Origin: Plantago major
Taxonomy: Eukaryota; Streptophyta; Magnoliopsida; Lamiales; Plantaginaceae
Assembly (NCBI GenBank): GCA_026545765.1
Contig: CM048844.1
Location: forward strand, 70,599,035 to 70,663,034
Length of the DNA: 64,000 bases
Direction of reading: 5' to 3'
Positions 11,270 through 23,015 of the stretch are shown here, piece after piece. A model generated the notes under the pieces. That model saw only the letters and a list, made by a program, of their open reading frames with translations. It was not told the origin of the DNA and did no database searches. Positions within the stretch are counted from its first letter, which is position 1. The number at the start of each line of letters is the position of its first letter. Both the position numbers and the translations under genes were made by a program.

Positions 11270-12554
11270 AAATCCCCAAACCGAACCTTTGCTCGTCCCC
11301 GAGCAAACAAACAAATTAAAGATAACTAGACTTAGACTACGACATATAATAACACACAGACGAGTCAATCTTCCAAGTGACCGAACTCTACCATTGTAAG
11401 CGTTAAATTCACAAGATGCAAAAAGTTTGCACTCAACTGGTGTTGACAGAAATAGTGCACAAAAAATCCTGCAAGAGAGGTTTTCAAATAAATAACACTT
11501 AAATCTAACTCTCCAATCCCTCGCAAGGAAGTCCTACACTATTCTCTCTCACACTCTGGAAGTGTCCAGTGGGTTAAACACTCAAGAACAATAAGAGAAA
11601 AGGAAGGTGACTCTCGTCACAAAGGTGCCTTAAATACCTCATGCAAAGTACTCAATTAGTTAAGTCAGAAGGGACTTTTTCCTTGCGTATAGCAGCTTGC
11701 CAAGACATACAACCAACTTCCATAGACCAAATATTTGCATCAAATGAATTAAATTCTAATCAATTTGGCCACTATGCACTCTTTTAGTCTCACTTTTTTG
11801 GTAGTGTCTGTTTTACCGAAGTCCGCACTTTTGTGCGTGTTAGTTTGGTGTACGTGCCATCAACCCTCACGAACATATGGCTTTTTAGGACCACGCCGGT
11901 ATATAGGTAGTATTTGAAACACGTCCAACACGACTACCATATATACACTATAACATCATAACGCAACAGATTTCTTCTCCCCAAACCGGTTCTTCGCAAT
12001 GCACTGGCTTTCGACAAAATGAAACATGAAGAGCATGCCGTTCGTCATACTTAACTTAACTGAGTACACATGAGAATGAAAAGGCGCAAACAAGAGGGTT
12101 TGCACTTCCCGAAAGGATCACACAAGCACCGTTACAATATTTTTTCATCGGCTTAAAGTTTCTCACTGGCTTTTTGGACTAAAGAGTTAAACAAACTTGC
12201 TATTTACAGGAAAAACAAACTTACGAGATCTTAAGTTCACTACGTACACTATCTAAGCTGGGAATCGTGCAAAACATAAGCAACAAGAAGATTTAACAAT
12301 CACAATAGAAGTTTTCGTAACTTGGATGAATGACTCACGAAAGACTCTAGAGAAGGAAAGAAAAATGACCAAAACAAAAAGAAAGTAAAGGACGAAAGAC
12401 TCTAGAGACTCAGAAAATAGAGAAAAATGCAGACAAGACACTAGAGAGCACATTCCCCCTCCCCAAACCTGAACTCAAGCATGTCCTCAAGCGCAGAGTA
12501 AAAAAGAAAAAGAATGGGGTCAACAGTGACTTGCCTGTGATGTACAGTTTAGAG
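11270..12554 (-). other. 3' non-coding region and polypurine tract of element B
   Basis: GGTTTGGGGATTT on the minus strand at 11270-11282 is the polypurine tract. No env-like gene can be seen. The part at 11790-11930 is clearly related to the 3' non-coding region of element A. The open frames at 12253-12637 show no domain. Confidence 0.75.
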
Positions 12555-13700
12555 TCATGTACTGGACTCGGAGAGTTCGACCACTTCTTCCGGTCTCTCA
12601 ATGTACCCGTGAAAGTATGGTTTAACTCGCTGCCCATTGACCTTGAAGGTGGAACCGTCAGCGGGATTCAAGAGTTCGACAGCACCATGCGGTGCCACAT
12701 GAATTATTGTGTACGGTCCATCCCAATGCGAACGCAACTTTCCTGGAAACAGTTTAAGAAGAGAGTTAAAAAACCAAAACATTCATACCTGGGTGCAAGT
12801 CCTTGCGGATTATCCCCGTGTCATGATACTCCTTCGTCTTCTGCTTGTAAATCTTTGCATTATCAAAGGTAAGGTGGCGGAGTTCTTCCAGCAAGGAGAT
12901 TTGCAGCAATCGTTCCTCCCCAGCTGCCTGCATATCGATATTTAGCTCCTTGGTGGCCCATGCCGCTTTGTGCTCCAACTCCACGGGAAGATGACAAGCT
13001 TTGCCATAAACCAACCGGTAGGGGGTTGTACCAATAACAATCTTGTAACAGGTTTTGTAAGCCCACAGTGCATCATCTAGCTTGGTTGACAAATCCTTAC
13101 GATTTGGTTTTACAACCCTTGTGAGAATGCTATTGATTTGCCTATTGCTGACTTCCACTTGACCAGAAGTTTGTGGGTGGTATGCAGTTGCGACACGGTG
13201 TTGCACTCCATATTTCACAAGCAGGTTTGCAAATGAACGGTGCATAAAGTGAGATCCGCCATCGCTAATGATTGCTCTGGGTGTACCAAACCTGCTGAAA
13301 ATATTCTTGGACAAGAAAGAGAGCACAACTTTGGAATCGTTAGTTCTGGTGGCCATAGCCTCCACCCACTTAGTCACATAGTCCACAACAACAAGAATAT
13401 ATTCATTACCATTACTTTTGGGAAAGGGTCCCATAAAGTCAATACCCCACACGTCAAAGGGTTCTACCACAAGATTGCTGGTCAAAGGCATCTCATTACG
13501 CTTGCTAATGTTAACACTACGCTGACATGCATCACAACTAGCACAAAACTTATGAGCATCTTTAAACAGAGAAGGCCAAAAGAAACCTGATTGAAGAACC
13601 TTCAGGGCGGTTTTCTTCCCGCTGTAGTGCCCTCCACATTGCATGGTATGACAAAAGGTGAGAACACTACCTATTTCACTCTCTGGAATGCAGCATCGTA
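12555..13700 (-). pseudogene. Integrase of element B, one frameshift
   Basis: Zinc-binding HHCC region: H..QCGGHY and FCASCDACQ. The catalytic core has the DDE residues in [27 protein letters not shown] and [15 protein letters not shown]-terminal domain follows with LRSHWDGPYTI and VNGQRVKPYF. A frameshift near 12770 divides the frame into 12766-13644 and 12555-12782. Upstream it continues from the RNase H frame across one TGA near 13757. Its role is to insert the DNA copy into the genome. The core residues are present, so decay is mild. Confidence 0.9.
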
Positions 13701-13758
13701 GGATGCCATCAGCTCCCTCCTTGAAAAGGTGGGGGTGATCCCAAAAGTAGCCATTGGT

Positions 13759-15386
13759 TCAGCACGCAAAGTTCCTTCTTTCCTGCGAAGACATGTTAGC
13801 GGGGAAAACACCTGCAACAAGAAAATTCACAATGTCTGCAAACCAAGGCTCTAAGCTAACAGAGAATAGATGCTCATCAGGTAGGTCATCGGGAATAGGT
13901 GGAGAAGGGGAGATTGTCTTAGGATCAAGCTTAGATAAATGGTCAGCAACAAGATTATCTTTACCACACTTATCAACTATTTCGCAATCGAACTCCTGTA
14001 ACATCAAAACCCACCGAATGAGGCGCGACTTAGAATCACTCTTCGCCATGAGGTGGCGGATCGCAGCGTGATCCGTGTGGATGATCACTTTGAATCCTTT
14101 CAGATACGAACGGAATTTATCCAATGCGAACAGAACAGCTAGGAATTCTTTCTCAGTTGTGGTGTAGTTAACCTGGGCAGGGTTAAGTGTCTTGCTGGCA
14201 TAGTAAATCACATGAAAATTTCCATTTATCCTTTGTCCTAAAACAGCACCTAAAGCGAAATCAGAAGCATCGCACATAATCTCAAAGGGTAAGGACCTGT
14301 TAGGGGCAACAACAATGGGAGCGGAAACAAGCTGCTCTTTCAAGATGTTAAAGGCCTGCATGCTTTCATCATTGAAAACAAAAGGCACATCTTTCATAAG
14401 AAAGTTGCTCAAACACTTAGCAATCTTCGAAAAATCCTTAATGAATCTCCTATGAAAACCAACATGCCCAAGAAAAGATTGCAGCTCTTTCACACAATTT
14501 GGAGGGGGAAGTTTAACAATCACATCCAGCTTTGCTCTATCAACTTCTATCCCACGTTTTGAGACTACATGACCTAAGACAATTCCTTCTCTAACCATAA
14601 AGTGACTTTTTTCCCAGCTAAGAGTTAAGTTACACTCAATGCAGCGTTTAAGCACTTGATCAAGTTTATGTAAGCAATCAGCAAAAGAATCTCCAAAAAG
14701 AGAAAAGTCATCCATGAAGACCTCTATAAAATCCTGCACCATGTCAGAAAATATAGAAAGCATGCATCTTTGAAAAGTAGTAGGAGCGTTGCACAGTCCG
14801 AAAGGCATTCGGCGATAGGCAAAAGTCCCATAGGGACAGGTAAATGTCGTCTTCTCCTGATCCTCCTGAGCAATGGGTATTTGATAGAAACCTGAAAAAC
14901 CATCCAAAAAACAATAGAACTCTCGCCCAACAAGGCGGTTAAGCATCTCATCAATGAATGGCAGAGGGAAGTGGTCTTTCTTAGTGGCTGCGTTTAGTTT
15001 CCTGTAATCAATGCACACACGCCACGCAGTGGTTTTTCTTATCGGGACCTCTATGCCCTTCTCATTTGTTTCGAAAGTAACCCCCAATTCTTAGGAACTA
15101 CATGCACAGGACTCACCTATCTACTATCAGCTATGGGGTAAATTATGTCGTGCTCAAGCATCTTCAGGATCTCAGATTTCACTACAGCTTACATAACGGG
15201 ATTAAGCCTGCGCTGGGGTTGTCTAACAGGTTTAGCGTCGTCTTCTAAACTTATCCTGTGTGTGCAACGGGTTGCGCTAATGCCCTTAATGTCTCCAATT
15301 CCCCATCCCATGGCCGCAGAATTCTCCTTAAGAAGCTTAACAAGTTGGTTCTCTTCTTCCTTTTGCAATTTCGAAGAGATTATCAC
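13759..15386 (-). pseudogene. Reverse transcriptase and RNase H of element B, interrupted by stops
   Basis: RT motifs in order: [55 protein letters not shown] (the YxDD box, with F at the first position) and [12 protein letters not shown]. The RNase H domain follows: [39 protein letters not shown] and [11 protein letters not shown]. The N-terminal end of RT (15189-15386) is separated by two nonsense codons between 15087 and 15189. The long open stretch is 442 codons. These are the domains that copy RNA to DNA. Confidence 0.92.
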
Positions 15387-16333
15387 AGGTTTGGACCGAT
15401 TTTCACAAGGAAAGTATACTTAAGGTGGGATGGGAGCTCCTTAAGGTCAGGCCTAGGGGGTTCGATGTCCCCAGTATTTCTACTGTGGGAGTCGAATTCA
15501 CCTAATGGTTCACTAGGGGGATCAAGTTCACCTACCGATTCAGTTTCAGTTGAATCTAAAGTAGAGATTAGCTCGTGACTTTCCTCACTCACAATTCCCT
15601 TATCAGGATCTAGTGTCAAAGCGGGCTCTAACTTATCGCGAGCAATATCATCAAGCAAAGTAGTGTATACACAGTCATCAATGATGCAATGAAATTCTTT
15701 GGCAATCTCATGTTCTGTTTCACAATCTATAGCAGAATATGCATTAGAATTACCTGTAGGACGGACTGCGTCCTTTCTTATTCGATTGCCTCTGATATCC
15801 ATCGCTATCTTCTCTTCTGCAACATCGACTTGATGTTTGACAGTTTTCATGAACGGCCTTCCCAGCAAAATCACATGGTTTCTGCTGCTGGTCGCTGCAT
15901 TGCTGGGACGTAGAACCACAAAATCTGTTGGTACCAAGTATGTGTCAACCTTGACCAAAGTATCGCGTATAATACCAAGTGGTCGTTGGAGACTACAATC
16001 AGCCATCTGCAAAGTCATATTCACAGCTTCCAACTTCCACAAACCGAGCTCCTGATAAAGGTCATGGGTAATAAGATTAATGCTCGCTCCCAAGTCGAGC
16101 ATACCTTTTGCTACCTTCCCATTCTCCATTTGTATATCAATCATGAAACTCCCTGGATCTTGTTGTTTCACTGTTAATCCGATCACAGAATTTGCTGTTT
16201 CTGGAAGAATCAGCTTTTCAGTAGACGAAAGCTTCTTCTTATTAGCATTTAGATCCTTGAAGAACTTAGCATAGGAGGGGACATTATCGATAAGCTCCAG
16301 CAGTGGCATGTTCACGTTAACTTTCGAAAGCAT
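15383..16333 (-). pseudogene. Gag end and aspartic protease of element B
   Basis: Open for 316 codons. It begins with the conserved gag C-terminal segment of this group (NMPLLELIDNVPSYAKFFKDL). The protease has GMLDLGASINLI, the DLGAS form of the active site that is normal in Athila-type elements rather than DTGA, and VILLGRPFMKT near residue 155. A long acidic linker leads to RT. The frame overlaps the preceding gag frame by about 20 bp in another phase, so a frameshift separates them. Confidence 0.85.
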
Positions 16334-16860
16334 TGCCAGAATAGATTTGAACTTACTGTCGTCTTTTGGCTTCTTAACTCTCCTAGGGTATGGTAATGGC
16401 TTGGGAAATGGCGGTCCTGGGGGTTATTAGATTTATGTAGAACCTTAGTGCTGCTTCTTGGGCCCTCAATAATCTCCTCAGCTTCCTCCTCAGTAACGTC
16501 GATAGCTGGTTTAGGTGGAGTTTCCGGTTTAGTCATCATATATGGCTTCTCAACAACCTTACCACTACGCGGTACTGTAGTTGCTTGAATCTCCTCTTCC
16601 AATTCATCTTCATCACCAAATTCTAGACCTACTACAAAGTTAGCCAACCTATCTGCTAAGTCCTCTATTATGCTCATCATCCCTTCAATCTGCTGTTCTG
16701 TTCTCTCTTGCCCTTCCATAACAACTTGCATAAAATTTTCATCACGGGCAATTAAGGCTATTAATGTGCTTTCGCTAAATGAGCTGCTCTCTGGTAAAAT
16801 ATTTGCACTATTCACCATTTCCCTTGCAGAGGGTGTGTAGTAGCTGGAAAAGGACTCCAT
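16312..16860 (-). pseudogene. Shortened gag of element B, lacking the gag core
   Basis: 182 codons starting only about 110 bp inside the primer site. The sequence corresponds to the helical segment after the gag core (MEGQERTEQQIEGMMSIIED, then an acidic stretch with PPKPAIDVTEEEAEEI). The gag core domain seen in element A (TWAEVYNAF region) is absent. Either an internal deletion removed it or this copy depends on gag from other elements. A frameshift near 16330 separates it from the protease frame. Confidence 0.7.
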
Positions 16861-16970
16861 TCCTGGATCTCAACAACAGTAACTCAACAAACGCTTAGTT
16901 TCTGTTAGTCCACGTAAAATGAAATCACGACAAGTAACCACCGGCTCTCAGCGCTACAATAGGAATTAAC

Positions 16971-16988
16971 TCCCCGGCAGCGGCGCCA
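16971..16988 (-). promoter_or_regulatory. Primer binding site of element B
   Basis: TGGCGCCGCTGCCGGGGA on the minus strand, four bases inside the LTR boundary at 16993. Confidence 0.9.
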
Positions 16989-16992
16989 AATT

Positions 16993-18377
16993 TGATGTGC
17001 TCAAATTAATACTTAGAAAACCAAGTAGTAAGCAGTTGTTGTAGACAGACAAAGATAAACCATAGAGTCGTTCGCTAAGGAATTAATTAAGCTACGTAGC
17101 AGTGAGAGTAAACAGATACTTGCGAGTAACAATTTGATTGATGGTTTGGTTATACTTCTAACTAGTTTAACTAAAGCAAAGATTACGATTAACAATGAGA
17201 GAAAGATGAATACAGTAGCAAGATCTAATTATGCTAATTCGAACTAGGGATAACACTCATATTTGTCACACGGTCGTTGTACAGTAAATCAATCAATCCG
17301 ATTCAACCAATTATTCTTAGAAAATATTTTACTGGAGAAATAATGAGTCGTCAATTCACGATCCTTAAACATGCACAATTTAGAGAATTTAATACGGACT
17401 TATCGAATTGAAGGTTTTTACGAAGATTTTATACGACACTAACCTATATGAGTGCGTTGATAAACCCTAGAACGAATATGCATAATCTTCACATACTACT
17501 GTATTCAAAGGTGTTTAGCTACTCATAATTGATAATTGCATGCAGAGATTCATGGTAATAATCATACGAAACATAGATATGAAACTCGCATGCAATAACA
17601 TACAATTCAATCAATAAATATAAAGAACGAATTGTAAATAATAAAGCAATAGAGAAATCAATACCAATAATCTTGATGAATAAAATCAATGAATAACCAA
17701 GCTCCAAAGATGTCTCAATGTCAATGTGTGTATCTTGAGCTTTTTTTCCAATGTAAATCTAGGGTAAAAGAAGTTATGAAAAAAAAGAATCAAAATTCTA
17801 ATCTAATAAGGAAAATAAAACGTTGATTTTGCGTCTCTCGTCGTGGCGGAAGGAATAGCTCGCCGCGGTGAGCCTTCTTAATCGCAATATATATCTAATT
17901 CGCAAAATCTCGCCGCGGCGCCCAATTACCCTGCCGCGGCGAGCCTTCTTTATCGCAATATATATAACCTTCGCATAATCTCACCGCAGCGAGCAAGGTG
18001 CTCCGCCGCGACGAGCTTCAATCTTCAAAACAGAGGTTCCACTCACAAAATCTCGCCGCGGCGGACCAATTCCTTTGCCGCGGCGAGTCTTCTTTAATCT
18101 CAGCCGATGATCACTCGCTAAATCTCGCCGTGGCGGACTGATTTCCTCGCCGCGGCGAGCCTTAACTCAATTCCCAGTTGCAAGCTCGTAAAATCTCGCC
18201 GCGGCGAGCCATGCTAAATAGCTTGTTCTCATTCGGCTCAAAAGACATAGATTCCTACAAAATATAAACAAAATACCAAAGCGTAAAAACGAACTAAAAA
18301 GACTACAAAACTAAAGACAAAGACCCACAAAGACCACTAAAAAGGACCAAATGAGACGTTAGCATATTGTCTCATCA
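16993..18377 (-). repeat. 5' LTR of element B (1385 bp) with its GC palindrome array at 17828-18213
   Basis: Same ends as 9845-11269. It is followed directly by CAGAC at 18378-18382, the right half of the target duplication. Confidence 0.92.
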
Positions 18378-20820
18378 CAGACGAAGAGCATCAGCCCTGT
18401 CCGCCATGAAGTACCTGAAAGAGGCGGACTGCATAAAATCTTTCACGGCATGGATCCGCGCAAACTGCAGGTCTTCGAGCATCAAGTCCTTAGAGTCCAC
18501 GAACATCTTGAATGCCTCCGTAGTGACATGGTCCTGCCAGTCCAGGTCCGCCTTGGATTGCTCCCAGTTGGCATTGAGCTTGGTGATATGGACATCTCTC
18601 TTCCGCACCTTCTCTTGCAACTGCTTCACCTTATCCTCCTCCTCCACTTTCGCAGCCAAGGCCTTGTGCAGGTCCTCCTCTATTGTGGCCCGTTGACCAG
18701 CCTTAAATTGCATGGCTCTGATCATGCACCCGAGCTACAAAATGTCCGAGCAACTTAAAGTTAGCAATACATCCATCCAATTATTAATATGACAAAGGAT
18801 TATACGGACCACACTTACCCTTTGATACAGAGAGTGGATCTCTCAGACCCTCTCGATCTCAGGAAGGCTGAGACACCTTCCTTCCTCCGCGTCCAGAGCG
18901 GCTTAGTCAGACAAAGGCAAGGTTGCAGATAATTACCTTTTGGCTACTGGGGAGAGATCCGAGGCAGCATTCCTCTTCCTCGCCGAAGTGATGGTGTCCC
19001 GCATCAATACGTCCCGCGGGGGCACGGACGCAGTTGGACGCTTCGGAGCATCCGCACTCTGGGAAGCAGGAGCTTTGCCTTTATCCGGCACTGCAAGTGT
19101 TTGGGGATTCTCACCCTCTCTCCGCTGCCTATCTTCTTCCGTGGAGAAGACAACAGCATTCTTCGAATCATACATTGGAAGAACCGCAGGTGTGTTGATC
19201 ACCTTGGCCCTTTGACCAGTTGAAACCTCGAGAGCTTATTGTTCTCTCTGCAACCTCTTCTTCTCTTGCAGAGTTGTCATGATATATTCGAACCAGAAAC
19301 CTGCGGAACAAACAACAATGTTAGAGATGGACGAATGAGAATTCAAGCGACGGACATATAAGAACTCATGCATGATATTTAAAACAAGAAAAATCACACA
19401 AGTAATTGAAGAGAAGTAATTACTAATGCTGGCCCGGCCTACGCATTCCACCGCCCCAATTAGTCCGCTCAGATAGGGCAGCGGCTGACAAATAAGTCCG
19501 TTGAAGGGATACTTCTCTGGACTCTTCTTCTTGTGGATCTTAGCTACCCACGGAGCTACATTCTTTGGCAGGGGGCTCCAGTCCAGGATGTTAGCCCTTA
19601 GAAACTTCTTCGGCAGCCCCCATTGCTCCCGAGTCCTTGCGGACATTCCAGGCTCCGAGGGAGCAGATCGGATCAAAAATAAAGTTATAATTCTGCCTAT
19701 TTACAAAAGTGTAAAAGAGGGGATTCCCCGGACTAAAGCTAACATTAAACAGCTGACGGAAGTTCTCAAAATTTACAGTATACTTCTTCTTCTTACAGAA
19801 GACAGCAAAGCAGATTAGGTTACCCAAAGATTTTAGGATCACCTGACTCGGACCAATCCCAATGTGATTAAGGATGGCCTTTAAGGTAGTTGCAATCGAA
19901 AGCTTCCATCCGCAGGCAATGGTGATCTCGTGCACACACATATACCCAGCAGGCGGGTTGTAGAAAGCTTGATCCGGATGTGGCACGAGGATCTCCACGG
20001 ACTCTGGAATTTCCCACTTTCTTCGCCACTCGGGAATTTCTTCCGGCTTTACTTTGGAAGGACAGGTGGGAAGCAAGCCGTCGTCATTAAGTTCCCCGAA
20101 AGGGTCTGCAATAGCAACAGCGGTTGCCGGACGAGGAAACTTGGTCCGTGCTGCCTTCGCTCCCCGACCTTCCATTTGTAGAGGGTTTGACTGCACGGAC
20201 GGAGCGGCGGTATCCGGATGAAGGACGAGTTGGCGATTATTCCGCCCAGAATGCCTACGCAGACGAGAGGTTTGCGAGGCCTCTTCCTCATCTTCCTCTC
20301 CATCTTCCTCTTCCTCTTCTCCATCTTCCTCTCCCACAGAAGTGCCTGGATTCGACGGACCAGTTTTCGTCACCACCCTATCCTCTTCTCCTGCCTCGAA
20401 CATCTCCAAGTCATTTTCATCCCGCCTAGTGTCACCTCCCTGCTCTGTCCGAGTCCTATTCATTTCCACAGTTCCTAGAGGTACACCACCACCTCCTATA
20501 GTCCGAGAATGGACCCATATCCTTATCCTGGCAGCACTAGCTTGACCCACCTCCTCCTCATTCCGCACAGCAGATGTATCACGGACACCATGTCCCGCAT
20601 CCGAATTTTCAGAAGACAGGACATTTACAACTTCCATGTTATGAGCATTCGGGACCACCTGCTCTATTACCACATTGTCCGCAAGAACCCTGTTCTGTGG
20701 AATCTCCAGCTCAAAATGATCTGATGCGGAATGGCTCACAGTAGCAGATTTCGATCTCTGGTTCACTCCATCGTCATAGTTTGGAGCCTCGTGTTGGTTC
20801 TGACTATGGCTCCCGGACAT
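18378..20820 (-). pseudogene. Antisense Transposase_28 ('putative gypsy type transposon') gene of element C, main body
   Basis: Minus strand, starting at the ATG 20818-20820 right after a splice acceptor (MSGSHSQNQ). Order: hydrophilic N-terminus with a long acidic run (about residues 160-185); the Transposase_28-like domain (WEIPESVEILVPHPDQAFY, NPPAGYMCVHE, GIGPSQVILKSLGNLICF), about residues 270-400; the conserved GLICQPLPYLSGL; then a second part with a coiled coil (EEEDKVKQLQEKV). A frameshift lies near 19650. Introns with good borders are 19301-19423 and 18735-18818, and their acceptors match those of the paralogue at 56333-62996. The reading frame runs opposite to the flanking LTR and polypurine tract. 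Function unknown; the extra antisense ORF of Tat-type elements is the best parallel. Confidence 0.75.
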
Positions 20821-20821
20821 C

Positions 20822-21438
20822 CTAGGGCACAAGGAAACGGATCAGAAAATGATGTTGTGGTCGTCCGAGAGCTCATTTATGTATCTTATTAGGTCCAATA
20901 GTCTAAAGAAACCCTACTCTAACGGGCATTCCTATGGGTCATCATCTCTTCACTACGGGAACCAAACTCGGCACACAAAGCTGTGCCACAGAGGAATTCT
21001 ATGTGCCCACTGGCTCCTAAGTTGTTACATAAGGTCGTGTCGTACAGAAATTCTACGTGTCTCTTGGCACCGTTCTCTATCATACATGGCACATATATAG
21101 GGCCAATTTACAAGACATGTCAACAAATTAGCACCAAAAGTCCAATACAGAAGCATGAATATTTGTTTCACCAAAATTCGACATACGACATGTTATTTGG
21201 TAGAAGCATTTCAGCAGTCACTATATGAATTTTTGGTATTAACAGTACATCAGATCGGAATTTGAAAGGCAACATGCAATTTGGCAAGAAATACTCCAAT
21301 AGATTACCCTACGAGATTTTATCACACATAGCATACGAAACTGGAGAATCAAAAAGCATACATCCGAGAAAGAATAAAATGAATAACATCATGCACTGGA
21401 AAAGAGGGAAAATTCATAGAAAGCCAAAGATTACTTAC
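20822..21438 (-). other. 5'-UTR intron of the element C antisense gene
   Basis: The donor CAA|GTAAGTAA ends at 21438 and the acceptor CCCTAG|GATG lies at the start codon. The paralogue D has the same arrangement (donor CAA|GTAAGTA at 56102, acceptor before ATG 56333). Plus-strand open frames at 20849-21537 are shadows of the intron and leader. Confidence 0.7.
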
Positions 21439-21627
21439 TTGATAAAGCTGTTTGTGAAGGGTGGATGGACGACGAAGCCTTGCTTGCTCTCCAAAACTGA
21501 CTTGCACGGATCTCTGATTGCACACTGGAAGCTTTGATTGCTCCGAGACTTGTTTACTTGCTCGGATTGCTTAGGGTTGCACTGGATTCAAATTGGCTAA
21601 AGTGTGAAAGTGACGGCTCTGGTAAAC

Positions 21628-21635
21628 TATTTATA
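21628..21635 (-). promoter_or_regulatory. TATA box of the antisense gene of element C
   Basis: TATAAATA on the minus strand in the context CTCTATAAATAG, about 190 bp upstream of the 5'-UTR intron. The paralogue has TTCTATAAATAG at the equivalent place (55958-55965). Confidence 0.65.
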
Positions 21636-21639
21636 GAGG

Positions 21640-22187
21640 CATAGTTAGGGAAGACGAAGCGTCACATCACTTCGCTTGTAATCCCAACCGGATCATTCCA
21701 ATCCAACGGTCACATCGGTTCACATTTGGCGAATTTACATTACGCCCCATTAAATTTAATTCGGCCATTCTCCACTGTCTTGGGATCCTCATTTATGGGC
21801 TGGACGGATGACATTTTGGGCCTCATGGATCACTATTCATCGACCCAAATAGCCCATTTTAGCAAATCCAGCCCAACAGATTAGCTTCCTACACACTCTT
21901 CAACAAGAGACTTTTGATCCTAGATACGTATCGGATCTCGATATATCTCAGATACAAATACCTTTTCCTTCTACAGTCCGAGATATTTCCTATCTCGGAC
22001 TGTAGAAAGGAGGGGGGGGGGGGGAAAGAGATATATTGGGTTTCTGAAAATACGGAAGACGGATTTCGGAAAAATGAATTTTCCTTCATATTTAACGATT
22101 CAGACACGCTCCTAAAACACACTTGTTCTTTTACCTATAGTTCCACAACTATCTTCTACTAAGATACTTGCAAATTAAGGGGACATA
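21640..22187. other. Region between the antisense promoter and the polypurine tract of element C
   Basis: No gene seen. It holds a perfect 15-bp-stem hairpin (21971-22005, 5 bp loop), a run of 13 G (22012-22024), and at its end 'ttaaggggacata' (22175-22187), a polypurine tract directly against the LTR at 22188. The last 60 bp match the sequence next to the LTR of element D (54647-54700) in reverse. Confidence 0.65.
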
Positions 22188-23015
22188 TGTTGGTACAGAT
22201 ATATGTCCAATCCGTTAAGGGCACCATTAGAGCATGTCCTAGAGCGCATCAAGGCTTAATAGCCAATTTTGTACTGGTCCGACCCTTAGACGGTCCGTTC
22301 TCAAGGAAACCCTCCCAGGTCAACCAGTACGCTCAGGTCAAGTAAACCTTTTTAGCTAGTCCGATCTAGCTAGGTGCAGGACTTCCTAACCTGACAAAGG
22401 ATCACATGATTTTATCATAATCCGACACTGTCAGTCCTAGATGCCAAACGGACCGAACGAGATACTTCCGTGTAACGCATACCTCGGACTGTCACCGAGC
22501 TACCTAGGAACATACCTACTTGATAGAGCTCGGATCATTCCTAAAGGCTCACACAGACCCTACAACGGGAACAGTACTTTTTAGAGGTAAAAGGACCAAT
22601 CTACCCTCCCAGGCCCATCTAATGGTATTGGACTACCACACACTATTGGGCCATGGGCCAAAGGAGCATTGGTGGTTAAATCCTGATCATACACTTGGTA
22701 TCATCTTATGAGTCACTTCATAAGTACATGATAACTATAAATATAGCACAAGCTCCATTCTTTAAGGTAAGTCAACCATATCATAACTTCCCTCATAATT
22801 ACTACATTGAGAGCTTACTTCTCTCTTTTGAGTAAAGTCTCTTCCCGGTTTGACGCTAGCAAACCGGGTAACCCTTCTAACCCCCCCCCCCCCTCAGTCC
22901 TTTTAGGTGCTCTGGCTCGGACGAAGCACCAAGGTCGGACATCAAGTCGGAGGTGGATCTTAGACTAGGGGCTTTGTAGTAGTTTAGTTAGTGTTTGAGG
23001 CTTAACCCCTCAACA
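22188..23015 (+). repeat. LTR family H, 3' LTR of element C (828 bp)
   Basis: Starts TGTTGGTACAG and ends CTCAACA. A polypurine tract precedes it, and a TATA box (ACTATAAATATAG, about 22733-22745) is oriented the same way, so the element runs plus-strand and this is its 3' LTR. Homologous in reverse to 51664-54646. It carries a C13-C14 run near 22880-22893 and is followed at once by repeat R. Confidence 0.75.

Larger units (their letters stand above)
9845..18377 (-). mobile_element. Athila/Tat-like Ty3/gypsy retrotransposon, 'element B', full length with TSD
   Basis: 8533 bp, minus strand. Order in its own direction: 5' LTR (16993-18377), primer site, shortened gag, protease, RT-RNase H, integrase, about 1.3 kb of non-coding DNA, polypurine tract, 3' LTR (9845-11269). 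The gene order PR-RT-RH-INT and the TGGCGCCGCTGCCGGGGA primer site place it with Athila/Tat. The two LTRs are nearly identical outside a variable GC-repeat region, so insertion was fairly recent, yet the coding frames carry several stops. It lands inside the antisense gene of element C. Confidence 0.93.

Noticed and set aside
12531-12872. Plus-strand frame of 113 codons over the integrase end, and similar ones at 13240-13590, 13754-14071 and 15145-15578
   Set aside because: Antisense shadows of the integrase, RT and protease genes on the minus strand.
17828-18213. CRISPR-like pattern of GC repeats with spacers in the LTR of element B
   Set aside because: Repeats are degenerate palindromes of uneven spacing, lie in an LTR with a matching copy at 10690-11115, and the genome is a plant's.
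19930-20724. Several plus-strand frames of 67-101 codons
   Set aside because: They are the reverse of the Transposase_28 exon, which has recognisable protein text; these do not.
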